Notes under the pieces: generated by a model
Databases searched by the model: none
Seen by the model: the letters and a program-made list of their open reading frames with translations, nothing else
Told to the model about the DNA's origin: nothing
Shown here: positions 1 through 14,805 of the stretch, in pieces
How positions within the stretch are numbered: position 1 is the stretch's first letter
How the letters are laid out: every line of letters starts with the position of its first letter
Origin: Rotaria macrura
Taxonomy: Eukaryota > Rotifera > Eurotatoria > Philodinida > Philodinidae
DNA: 64,000 nucleotides
NCBI GenBank assembly: GCA_900239685.1
Contig: OENT01000270.1
Span: 1,452-65,451 of the forward strand
Reading direction: 5' to 3'
Translations under genes and position numbers: made by a program

Positions 1-568
1 TACCAATGAACACAGTTTTGATAGTTTCCCGTGACTCACCGTCGTCTCAATTTATTAAGTCACTGGTTTTTTTTATGGACTCATTCTTATCAGTAGAAGA
101 ACTTTCTGTAGAGAAATCAATGGAAAGATTCTGTTAGCAAAATAATATGACATCCGATTATACTGATCCATATTGAGTTATTATAAATAGCTAAAGCACA
201 AATACAATGCTTATCATGAACGAGTACGTGTTCTTAGCAGAGTTATAAGATACTATGAAGTCTATTGAAATTAATATAAGATCAGGTTTGAAAGTGTTTG
301 TTGAGAAATGTTGCAATAAAAAGATTCGAGGGAAAGAACGACAGTCTTCAGTATCGTCTCTATGTCTACGACGGACAGAAATAATTTTTATTAATCATAC
401 ACATCCGAAAATAAATTAATCACTCAACAATGAAGTACAAGTGAATAATCTGAAATTACATTGTCATGTAGTGTTAAGAATAGAAAAATAATTTCAACCT
501 TTGATATAGAATCTTATAGAAACANAAAAAAAAGGTAGAAAATAAAATGAAAAATCTTATGTTTTTTT
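1..568. other. Intergenic, no gene seen
   Basis: AT-rich sequence with no coding-like frame, one ambiguous base near 525 in an A-run. It is downstream of the minus-strand membrane-protein gene and may hold that gene's 3' UTR. Confidence 0.5.
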
Positions 569-1102
569 TCACGTTTCTCTTAAAATATTTTTGCTACCAT
601 ATTGCTCCTGTTGTATTTCATCATAAGATGGCAATTTATTGTGATCATTATTAATATCGGCTATGGCTTCTGGATAGGCTGGTGGTAAATCTGGTTTAAA
701 GTGAGCTAGTTCAATAGTAGCTACTTGAGATCGACTGATATTCGCAAGACGATCTGCTGATAAATTATTGGACGGAGACGGTGATCGATAACGAAATCGA
801 TAACATACACGAGCAAGACCCATGCACATAATAAAGCTAACTAAAAGTATAGCAATAAGTTTGAGAGTAAATGTATATGAATTATGTTCATGACGTTTAG
901 TTGTTGTGTATGTATAGTCTTTTGTCGATGTGAATGTAAAATTTTGCGAATGATATTGATGATTTGGTTTGAAAGTACAATTGCTTATCGACCGATTGCA
1001 ATGTTTTGCGTACGAGAAGGGTCTTGCAGATGTAGATAATGTGTATGCCATAAAAATGAAAAACAAGAAGAATAGTTGTTTTTTATGTAGTAAGATTTGC
1101 AT
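569..1102 (-). CDS. Single-pass membrane protein with PPxY and LPSY cytoplasmic motifs
   Basis: A 177-residue intronless frame. Residues 1-26 form a hydrophobic signal peptide (FFLFFIFMAYTLS core). Residues about 30-78 are a Thr/Ser/Asn-rich extracellular part with two NxS/NxT sequons. A membrane helix lies at about 80-98 (LKLIAILLVSFIMCMGLA), followed by Arg-rich stop-transfer residues. The cytoplasmic tail carries PPAY near 141 and LPSYDE near 158. PPxY and LPSY motifs bind WW domains of NEDD4-family ubiquitin ligases; the same pair occurs in Drosophila Commissureless, an endosomal sorting adaptor. Similarity here is of layout and motif only, so a sorting or ubiquitin-adaptor role is inference. 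The start is the first Met before the signal peptide. No homologue is recognised by overall sequence. Confidence 0.75.
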   Translation of the reverse strand: MQILLHKKQLFFLFFIFMAYTLSTSARPFSYAKHCNRSISNCTFKPNHQYHSQNFTFTSTKDYTYTTTKRHEHNSYTFTLKLIAILLVSFIMCMGLARVCYRFRYRSPSPSNNLSADRLANISRSQVATIELAHFKPDLPPAYPEAIADINNDHNKLPSYDEIQQEQYGSKNILRET

Positions 1103-2738
1103 ATTAGATATTCGTATGATTGATATATACGATTGTTCGAGTTTTAATTTTTTGCTTGTGTCGGTATTGCACTTTGTCCGACTTATGAGATCAAATGGTT
1201 TTTTACTTTATATCCGTCACTATTCTTGTGTCAATTTGGTATCACCTATTGACATAAGAGTCGATAGAAGAAAAATCATGAGAAAAAAAAATTTCATTCG
1301 AGCATTATAAAACAAAAGAAAGAGAAGAAAAATTAGAAAGAAGAGAAAGGAGGAAGAGTTGAATAAATATTTTTATTGAGACAAACAATCGAGATATATT
1401 TCTTTTTCCTTCTTATTCGGAAGGCGACTATGTATGTCACTTCGTTCTACATAGCTCTTCATGGAAACTCAAATACGTTTTTGTTAACAAGTTATTCTCG
1501 AATTTCGTATCAATTAGATATATTTTTGATTCTGTTCGTATAGATTCTTGTTTTTCTTTCTATTCAGTAGATACGCGATAGATCTACGACGAATCGATAA
1601 ATTACAAGCTTAAGATCGTTCATCATGTAAAAACGTTTGAATACAAATTGTGTGAATGTGAAGTCGCCGTCCACACCCATACGTGACATTAACCTTTATT
1701 GTTGTGCGTGCTTAACTTTTCAGTATACCAAACCTTGTCATCCAACTAAACATGGCATCCACCTTTATTTTGTACAAAATAATTTCAATGTCGAACGATA
1801 GACTAGTTCGAATTTATATAGAGAATACTACGATGATGGATAACAAATGGTTTTTATATATACTCGTCTAGATTTCGACAAGTCTAACTCGTTTCTTCAT
1901 CTCAATTCATACATACACTGTTGATGATCATTGTTCTCCTTGCCTATCTAAACTTGACATATGTTTCATTGAATAACTGATCTTGTACGAATTTTGGTTC
2001 ATTCTTAACATGATCCATCATAGATACGTCAAAAAAAACAATTAAATTTTCATTTTAAGAATGCTCAGAAAATTTCAGTTTCTCACAGAAATATCTTCAA
2101 GGCAGGTTTTTAATAGTTTCAATTAACTTTTATAAACTTGTCGATCGAACACATTTGAAATTGCAACAAATCATTATCATTTCATATTGACTTTTCTGCT
2201 CTCTATAATGTACATGTGTTGATTATTGTACGTCTGTGTTTGACTGATATATCGAAAAAATAGAATCCTACAGGTATGCTATTCATCGGAAATGTCACTC
2301 ACTATTCATGTAACATTCATCATAAGAACAATCGTTTGACAATGTTGTCGATGCGCATAATAGTATTTCCCCATCTTTGTGATACTTGTGTCAGTGCAAA
2401 ATGAAAGTACAAAAAAAAATCTTTTTTCTCTCATCTGTTTATTTTAATCAATATATTTCACTACATCTTATATTTCAAATTAATTTCTTTTAAATCTTTC
2501 ATATTTATGTAAAACGTAGATGAACAAATTACACTTAGTTTACAAGATTTATGTTTGACTTCGTTTTTGCTGTTCAAACGTAGAACAACACGAACAAAAG
2601 AAGAAAAAATATATAGGTAGTTATTATGCATACACAATCGAGATTCGTACATTAACACAATATTCGAGAGACCCCTGAGAGAATACAAGATAGTAGAAAA
2701 GATTGATTGACTAGTGAATATTTTGATGTAATATGAAA
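1103..2738. other. Intergenic, no gene seen
   Basis: AT-rich DNA between two minus-strand genes. The open frames on either strand (for example 2461-2742) have Ile/Tyr/Phe-rich translations typical of AT-rich non-coding DNA. It probably includes the promoter of the membrane-protein gene and the 3' UTR of the R3H gene. Confidence 0.5.
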
Positions 2739-7052
<4,314 letters not shown>

Positions 7053-7785
7053 CTAACAGTTGTTTCTTTATTAAATCACTTTTCTCGTCTTTTTTTTTCT
7101 TAATTTTATTTTAAAGCACCTTCAACGGTGGAAAACACGCAGTGATAATCATATGGATCAACTTTTAACTAGAAAAGAACGGAACAAAATTTATTTTCTT
7201 CCAAATAAACATTCTTTTGTTTATCACCTGTACATTAAAATACTTGAATTAATCGAAAAAACAAAAAACTATACAGTACATCAACGTAGTAAAAGTATGT
7301 TTTTTTGTGTCGACAAAAAAAAACTGAGATTATAACTTTCTATTAATGAAAGCAAATAAACACATTGTCAACAACATACATTCATAGTAAACAAATGCAT
7401 TTATTACTGTTTTATATACCATGTACTAAGATAGAAAATTGTGTTTCTTTTTTAATGGAAAAAAACGAAAGATAATATATTGAAGCATTTAAAACATCAG
7501 AAAAAAATTATATTTTTATTTTTATAAAGTTGCATAATAGAGGTCAGTGATTGTCAAGTTGTCGGGATTTTTCTCTCTAGATGGTGTAACATTAGTCACA
7601 ATTTCTATTTATTGCATCACGCAGTCGTACCACTAGTGTTATGGATATATTCACAATATAAAAGCATAGGTTTTTCCTCAAGTAAATCATTCAGTCTCAT
7701 CTATCCCGATTCTCAATGAACCGCACACATCTCTCGCCTTTACGTATCCAATGGTAATATACTTCAACGATACACATGATTAGTA
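7053..7785. other. Intergenic, no gene seen
   Basis: Upstream region of the R3H gene. It is AT-rich, with a short open frame at 7153-7335 that is Lys/Asn/Phe-rich and has no supporting splice sites or motifs. It ends at the hAT target-site duplication. Confidence 0.5.
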
Positions 7786-8449
7786 GACGGATGCAGTGTT
7801 TCCAATAGAAATCTAAAACAAAATGTACATGTACACTTTACTTATATGAGCAAAGTGTACGTTTATACTTTGTTTTTTATTTAAAAACAAAAGTATTGTT
7901 CGTTTTTCTGTGATGAGTATAGACTAAACTTAAGAAAGCAATTATCAGGGACAACAGGAATGTGCAAGAGATATAAGGGCCACCTGCTTGAAAAAATATT
8001 TGGCTAAGGCTCTCTTGGAGTTTTCAACCAACTGTATTTCTTTATTTTAATTACAGCTCCATCATCGTCACATTATGTTGTCTATGTGAATCACACTAAT
8101 CAGTGCACAAATGCGATTGAAATGATGAACAATGTAGCTAAGCCTCTTATTCCGACCCCTTTGCGCCCACATGCAAATAAATGATAAGTAGACATAGTGT
8201 TTCATAATCTGACACAATATTTTCCAAAATATGAGAAGAAAATGAGTTTGAACAACAAAAATAATTCAAAGGTCATAGTCTCATATCTTATACAGTGGGC
8301 AAAGTTCTAGAATCAAAGTGTTAATAGTTTTTGCAAAGTGTACACAGTACATTTTGGTTTTTAGAGCAAAGTGTAAATCAGAATCAGCAGATGTTCTGTA
8401 CATTTTACTTCTGCTTGGTACACGTGCTATTGGAAACACTGGACGGATG
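7786..8449. mobile_element. Non-autonomous hAT-type element (648 bp) with 8-bp target duplication
   Basis: The perfect 15-bp terminal inverted repeat CAGTGTTTCCAATAG starts at 7794 and its reverse complement ends at 8441. Both ends are flanked by the identical 8-mer GACGGATG (7786-7793 and 8442-8449). An 8-bp duplication with a CAGTG terminus is the hallmark of the hAT superfamily. The subterminal decamer GCAAAGTGTA occurs at 7850, 8333 and 8366, as expected for transposase-binding sites. No transposase frame is present, so it depends on an autonomous copy elsewhere. Confidence 0.88.
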
Positions 8450-9132
8450 TCATCGTGCCGTTCAAATGCGTCTGAATAGTTGTGCTAAAACTGGAATATT
8501 TTTTTTAGTTAGAAGACACAATACTATGTAAACAATTAAAGCGTACACCTGTCATCAAGACGTCATGTAGTGTTATAGTCAGCTGTTTTCATTGTGTTCC
8601 CACTAGTTAATCTAACCGAGTTCCGAACACAACTCGACCAATAGATAATTAGCGCATCGGATATTCACTCACAAAGTAGCTTTATCTAAGAATAGTTTGC
8701 ATAGAAACTTCATCAAACATCTCGATGAAAGAGGATTCATATTTTTTCTGGAAAATGCGCTGAGATTGCCTGCTATAATCATTTAGAATTCTAATAATTA
8801 TCCAAGATTTATTTTCTATGAGTATACTGAACATTGAAAATTATTGTATATTTTTTGCTCCTGAGAAAATTGTTCGAATATATTGAATTTTTCTAACAGG
8901 ACGTATTAAGCTTCGTTTCAATACGTTATAGCACGTGCTACATTAGACTTTTTACATTTCCTACTGAAGTTAGTTTACTTAGTATATTTACCTATCATTG
9001 TGTTATCTATTTCTTGTTACATTCGTACCAAGTGTTACACGAATATATCGAATGTGCGCTGATATTATCATGGAAGTTAGCAACGTGTATCTAAAGAATT
9101 CTATTTTTCCAGATTAATAAAGAAAACAAAAT
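8450..9132. other. Intergenic, upstream of eIF2 beta gene
   Basis: AT-rich DNA with no coding-like frame. It should contain the promoter and 5' UTR of the eIF2 beta gene; no TATA box or initiator could be assigned with confidence. Confidence 0.45.
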
Positions 9133-10801
9133 ATGAATACTACTGATAATACAACTGAAGAGGTAAGCTAATTCCTGTTATTTTTATTTCTTCAAAATTA
9201 TTCAAGTGTGTAATACGCTTTTTCTTAGAAAATCCTGAGTAAAAGGAAAAAGAAATCCAAATCACGGATTATAAAGGACGAATCAACAACCACGACATTG
9301 CCAACAGATAATAAAATTGAAAATGGATCAGTTTGTGGTCCAGTAGCCGTTGACAACGACTATAGTTACGACTATGTAAGTATACGTCGTAAAAATTTTT
9401 TTCCATCCATTTCTCACATAATTTTCAAACTTTAAGCATCGAATTATTTGTTTACTTCAAGCATAGCTATTCTGTCTGAATTTTTGAAAAGCTTTATTTC
9501 TCCCTGAATAATATCAGAGAGATTTCATCGAGGGCTGAGAAACTTTATTGTCATATTTTGCCAACGTTTCAAAACATGATGATTTTTGTTTATGCGTTAA
9601 ACTTCTCGGAAAAATAAATAAAGTCGACTCAAGTCCGATCATTTCAGACTGATTTTTTTAAGATTTAAATTGGAAACCAACGTTTAATCATTATGTCTGA
9701 GTTTTTAACGTTTAAAAACCAAACCATTTTGTTCAAATACGTAACAAAATTAAAATTTGTTGCTCTTTTTGAACTCCTAAATAAAGCATCTGATAAGTTC
9801 TTGTAGAGAATTGAACGAGAATCATTTTAGTACAAAGAAACAATCGCGATCAGATTCAACAAAGAGTAGAAAATAATAAAGATACAAGCAGTGTAGTTTA
9901 TTCAAGCCGAACCGATATTTTTGATTCAAATAATCGAAATATGAAAATTTAAGAAGTAGGTTAGATGTGAGACAAATACAATTTACAACATTTTCCTCTA
10001 AACCGACATTGACAATAGAAAACTTAAAACCAGCAGAGACATCAACAAACTTTGATGTCGCACATTTCTACTCATTACTGATGCATCACAAGTCACTTTC
10101 ACTATTGCATCTCTTTAATCATGAAGCATTAGCTCAACTTAAAACTGACCCGTTGTCTGTATTTCATATTTGTTTTACATGAAAATCAGATGAGTACGAT
10201 TTTCTTTTCGATAGATGCTTGCACGAGTGTTACCGCCTTCACCTCCAACCAGAGGCAGAATAATACTTCCAGTATTGCAAGTGTCACGCGTTGGTACAAA
10301 ACGTACAGCATTTGTGAATTTTGGTTCCATATGCTCACTGTGAGTTTATCCTTTGTTTACATATCTAAAGATTTAAAAAAAAAATATGTTCTTCTTTTAA
10401 AAGACTTCACCGACCAGAAAACCATCTGCAAAGCTACTTTGTGACTGAACTAGGCACGACGTATGTAAAACGAATAGATATGTTGTGAATTTAACTTTTT
10501 AATTATAATTTTTGATTGTCTAGAACGTCAATTGATTCAAATCATCAATTGATAATAAAAGGACGGTTTCAAGCAAGCCATTTGGAAAACATTGTTCGAT
10601 CATACATCAGTAAGATAATTGTTTGCTGTTGAAGAATTCATTTCTTTTGTCATTTTTTTATTAGGAGAGTATGTTTGTTGCAAACAATGTCGTTCTCCGA
10701 ATACATCGTTAGAAAAAGCAGATCGTCTAATGATGGTTAAATGTAATGCTTGCCAATCCAAATATTCGGTGTCTAATATAAAAATCAAAACTAATGTTTA
10801 A
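9133..10801 (+). CDS. EIF2S2: Translation initiation factor 2 subunit beta, shortened N-terminus
   Basis: Six exons with in-phase GT-AG junctions: 9133-9162, 9229-9375, 10215-10339, 10404-10460, 10524-10609, 10665-10801 (582 nt, 193 residues). The core matches the eIF2B/eIF5 domain: VSRVGTKRTAFVNFGSIC, LLHRPENHLQSYFVTELGT, then HQLIIKGRFQASHLENIVRS. It ends in a C-terminal zinc ribbon with CKQC and CNAC cysteine pairs. eIF2 beta is part of the eIF2 ternary complex that delivers initiator Met-tRNA and contacts eIF5 and eIF2B through N-terminal lysine blocks. Animal proteins are about 310-340 residues with three lysine blocks; here only one basic block (KRKKKSKSR) is seen and the segment before the core is short. 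The zinc-ribbon cysteines and core are intact, so it may be functional, possibly a reduced paralogue. Confidence 0.85.
9829..10182 (+). pseudogene. Decayed coding fragment inside intron 2 of the eIF2 beta gene
   Basis: Two abutting open stretches with coding-like composition lie in neighbouring frames. About 9830-9951 reads polar sequence (RDQIQQRVENNKDTSS, then YSSRTDIFDSNNRNMK) and stops at TAA. The next frame, from about 9936 to 10182, reads on with SSKPTLTIENLKPAET and DVAHFYSLLMHHKSLSLLHL to TGA. The switch falls in an AAAATTT run, a typical slippage indel site. An acceptor-like ATTTTAG precedes it at 9830. It is not part of the eIF2 beta frame. Source gene not recognised; a degenerate inserted fragment or an old exon are both possible. 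Confidence 0.35.
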
Positions 10802-11323
10802 AGTCATAATCACAGATATTAAAAAGAAATTTCCGTAGTGCTCAACTGTTCATAAACTGTGATATTTTGTTAAATAAATTATTGCTTTATTTTAAAACTT
10901 ACTTTTGTTTGACGCTCGAGTACGAAAAAGTAGCATTTAGATGCCGAAGTATTTATTATCAATGTATCAGTAGAACCAGTGAAAGATAAAGTTCTAAATC
11001 ATCTTTGTTCGACTTAAAGTGTAGTTGTTAATTAAGAAAAATCATATTAGACAATTAGTAGAAGAAAACAGATTCCGTTATTCTTTCGAAAACTATTCAG
11101 ACGTCTTCATATACTCTCTAGGGATGGATATAATTTATTTTAATATAACGATGGCAATCATTCGTAGTTGCTAATAGAAATGCAGGATGTTCTGTGATCA
11201 TATGTGAAATATCACGCTATTACTTGTACCAAAAAATTAACAATAGCACAGTTGAAACTGATCATCAGTGTGTACGCGTGTGTCTTGTCTTCATTTTTCA
11301 CATCATAAAATAGGCACTATGAG
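10802..11323. other. Intergenic, no gene seen
   Basis: AT-rich DNA downstream of the eIF2 beta stop codon, presumably starting with its 3' UTR (AAATAAATTATTG near 10872 could serve for polyadenylation). It ends at the duplication flanking the GC-rich element. Confidence 0.45.
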
Positions 11324-12352
11324 TGCGCTACCAGAGCTCCGCGGGATGCGGGACAATCCCGCCTAGTCCCGTCCCGGGATGGGATCAGGCGGGACGGGAC
11401 AAGAGATGGCGAATTTTGCGGGACGGGACAAGATGAATTTACTAAAGCGTCCCGCCAAGTTTATAAGGCACAGAGTTTTCACACATTATCTTACATGTAT
11501 CGCAGTTGTGCGACATCTAATTTTTAAACAGATCGANNNNNNNNNNNNNNNNNNNNNNNNNNNNNNNNNNNNNNNNNNNNNNNNNNNNNNNNNNNNNNNN
11601 NNNNNNNNNNNNNNNNNNNNNNNNNNNNNNNNNNNNNNNNNNNNNNNNNNNNNNNNNNNNNNNNNNNNNNNNNNNNNNNNNNNNNNNNNNNNNNNNNNNN
11701 NNNNNNNNNNNNNNNNNNNNNNNNNNNNNNNNNNNNNNNNNNNNNNNNNNNNNNNNNNNNNNNNNNNNNNNNNNNNNNNNNNNNNNNNNNNNNNNNNNNN
11801 NNNNNNNNNNNNNNNNNNNNNNNNNNNNNNNNNNNNNNNNNNNNNNNNNNNNNNNNNNNNNNNNNNNNNNNNNNNNNNNNNNNNNNNNNNNNNNNNNNNN
11901 NNNNNNNNNNNNNNNNNNNNNNNNNNNNNNNNNNNNNNNNNNNNNNNNNNNNNNNNNNNNNNNNNNNNNNNNNNNNNNNNNNNNNNNNNNNNNNNNNNNN
12001 NNNNNNNNNNNNNNNNNNNNNNNNNNNNNNNNNNNNNNNNNNNNNNNNNNNNNNNNNNNNNNNNNNNNNNNNNNNNNNNNNNNNNNNNNNNNNNNNNNNN
12101 NNNNNNNNNNNNNNNNNNNNNNNNNNNNNNNNNNNNNNNNNNNNNNNNNNNNNNNNNNNNNNNNNNNNNNNNNNNNNNNNNNNNNNNNNNNNNNNNNNNN
12201 NNNNNNNNNNNNNNNNNNNNNNNNNNNNNNNNNNNNNNNNNNNNNNNNNNNNNNNNNNNNNNNNNNNNNNNNCGGGACGGGACTAGAGAAATGCGGGACA
12301 CGGGACGGGACGGGACACCTTGTAGGTTGTCCCGCGGAGCTCTGTACGCTAC
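11324..12352. mobile_element. GC-rich hAT-like element containing the assembly gap
   Basis: The inverted ends CAGAGCTCCGCGGGA (from 11332) and its complement (to 12344) match over 15 bp. They are flanked by TGCGCTAC (11324-11331) and TACGCTAC (12345-12352), an 8-bp duplication with one mismatch, the hAT pattern. Just inside both ends are GC-rich CGGGAC repeats in an otherwise AT-rich window. The unit GCGGGACGGGACAAGA recurs at 11389 and 11418. Bases 11537-12272 are N, so internal content and true length are unknown. The long frames crossing the gap on both strands are artefacts of the Ns. Confidence 0.75.
11537..12272. other. Assembly gap (736 N)
   Basis: Run of Ns lying wholly inside the GC-rich repetitive element. 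The repeats probably caused the assembly break. Confidence 0.99.
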
Positions 12353-13430
12353 TATACGGCTTGCCAAACAGCTCTTGCTAGTGATGAACTTCCGAAGAAC
12401 ATACCTAGCTATTGAAGAAACGTGTCTTTTTCTAACTTTAACTACAAAGAAAAATTAAAATGTAATGCTACGTATGAGAAACCTTCAAATAATGTGCAAT
12501 CTTGTAGATCATTCGGATGAAAAAATCTTTTTTTAAAATTAGCATATTATCAGCTTTTGTTTGGTGGTAGATTGGTTTCAAGCCAGTTAAATGAATCGAA
12601 GCTTTCAATGTAACTAGAACTTGTATGTAATTATATATACATCTAATTATTGGATAGAGTACAAGTTTCAGTTATTTGTCATCTGATTATTATTGACTTA
12701 GAATCATCGGTACATTAAAATCTGTTAGTACAATGTTTGTAGAATTAAAATGTGAAACAAGATGTAATTGTTGTTGCTAATTCTCTAAAAGGAAATTGTT
12801 CTTTCTTTGTATATTGATGCATATCATAATTGCTTAGTTTAGAGTATAAAAATTCAGTAAGGAATTAATTCACATACATTCCAATCAGATGTTACTTATA
12901 AACGATGTTCGATAGGTCTTTGAATCCTCTCTCACAAGATCTGTGATAATTTCTGTAATCTATCTGTCATCGTGTATGATGAGTCATGAATAATTTCATA
13001 AAGACATATTCAATACAAACTTTTTAATTAATTCATCATTGAATTAAAATCAACGAATGAGTACATTATCTGTGGATATACTCTATTGATAAAATAGACG
13101 TAAACTACGATAGTTATCTTCAATTTAAAATAATCAAGTTTTAAAATAAAATGTCCTACTCTAATATGACTGAAATTGAAAATTCATGAAAAATTTTTCG
13201 TACCATAGATTGTTGAACTACAACATGTTTGTTTGTTTTTAATATGTGTCTTATTTTATATTTACATTCCATATAGAAACTCTTTCTTTAAAAACAATAT
13301 CATACAATGAAAAAAAAAAGAGATATACATATTGATTAGTTCACAGTGTAACATTAGAAAAACTTTAGTCATTGACTTCAACATTCTAAATCTGACACAA
13401 TCAGTTTATTTTTTGTTGTTGTTTTTTTCA
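12353..13430. other. Intergenic, no gene seen
   Basis: AT-rich DNA with no coding-like frame on either strand. The right end would be the 3' UTR of the minus-strand glycosyltransferase gene. Confidence 0.5.
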
Positions 13431-14805
13431 TTACGATAAATAAAATCCAAAACATAATCTGTAAGCACTATGTTGTAGTACAAATAGAATCATTCTAACA
13501 AATCGAATGTAGCATAAAAAATGACTAATTAACATTAATATAAAAATCAATAGAAATGTAATGAGTAAACAAAAACAAAATATATTTATATTTATAAAGA
13601 AATATTTGAATGATGAATGTGGCAAATTTTGATCAATTAATTCTTTACATACATGTGGACAAAATTGTTCAGCTATTCGAGCAAATGGTGACATGATTTC
13701 GATTGGTAAATTCATTGTCATATGATGAAAATAATGTATAGAATATATACTTGAATTTTTTAATAAATAATTTATATTTTCTTTTGAACGACGAAAGAAT
13801 TGTGGAATTCTCTATAGAATAAATACAGAACAAAAAATAATAAAATAAACATGTTTTTATCTCGTTTTTGTTCTCTCATACTTGATAAGATATTGGATAA
13901 AATACATGTGATGGTTGTATATCAATCTGATGACATTTATCTTTATTATGAATAGATAATTCATGTTGATCACAAACATTTTTTAAAGCATCTGTTAATG
14001 CCAATGGTCCAAGACAATTCCAACACAATGAATGAAATTGATTTTCAATAGATTCAATTTGTTTCTCCATTTGTAAATCTAATACAAAATGTTGTTTTTC
14101 AAAAACTAATGCAGCAACATTGACACCACTATTTGTTTCAAGTGCAACAGTATTTTTAAATTGATGAAATTTTTTTAATGGTATAACATCAAGATCAAAA
14201 TAAATTCCACCATATTTATATAGAAGTGCGGTACGAATAAGATCGCTCATGTGCGAAATAGTAAAATAATGTATATATTGTTTACGTTTCTTTCTATTCA
14301 ATCGTATTAATGATGTACCGAAATAAATATCTTGTTCATTAAAATGAACAAAACGAATATTATTATATGAACGTAAATGAATATAGGAACCTTTCTTTAA
14401 ATGAATATATTTACTATGCATGAGAACAAATACTAAACCGTCAGGATGAAGACGTGCAGCTGACTCTATTGAACATGCATGACGAGAAAGTATATCATCA
14501 TTTTCAGATGTTTGCACGAAATATATCTTTAATTTCGTATGTTGCAATTCGTGTTCTATTTGAGAAATATTTTCAAGTAATAAATGATCTTCGCTAGAAT
14601 TTTCTATGGATGCGTCATTAAATTCAACTGTAAATATATTAAAAATACCATATAGACTAGCTTTTGATAATTGCATCACAAATAGATAAACAATTGTAAA
14701 TGTAACTATTCATGAAACATGAATTATTTAAAAATCAGATATATACATATCAGTAAGAAGAACTTACTAGTAAATATAAGAGACCATTTGAATTTACTGC
14801 CTAGT
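13431..14805 (-). CDS. Alpha-1,4-galactosyltransferase-family (DXD) glycosyltransferase, 5' end not found
   Basis: Three exons are supported: 14805-14768, 14705-13882 and 13811-13431, with phases 2, 1 and 0 consistent across GT-AG junctions. The first two join to form a signal-anchor (FKWSLIFTITFTIVYLFVM), as in type II Golgi enzymes. The catalytic region has HMSDLIRTALLYKYGGIYFD followed by LDVIPLK, with the DXD metal/nucleotide-sugar motif (DLD, near 14190). Later come NCLGPLALTDAL and IHYFHHMT, the layout of A4GALT/A4GNT (Gly_transf_sug plus Gb3_synth). The likely reaction is transfer of Gal or GlcNAc in alpha-1,4 linkage; the acceptor cannot be told. The start Met must be in an exon upstream of 14805 that I could not place. 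The last about 55 residues add a strongly hydrophobic tail (FCFCLLITFLLIFILMLI) absent from vertebrate relatives. Confidence 0.8.

Noticed and set aside
11379-12458. Long open frames on both strands across the gap
   Set aside because: Most residues are X from Ns, and the readable ends are repeat sequence.
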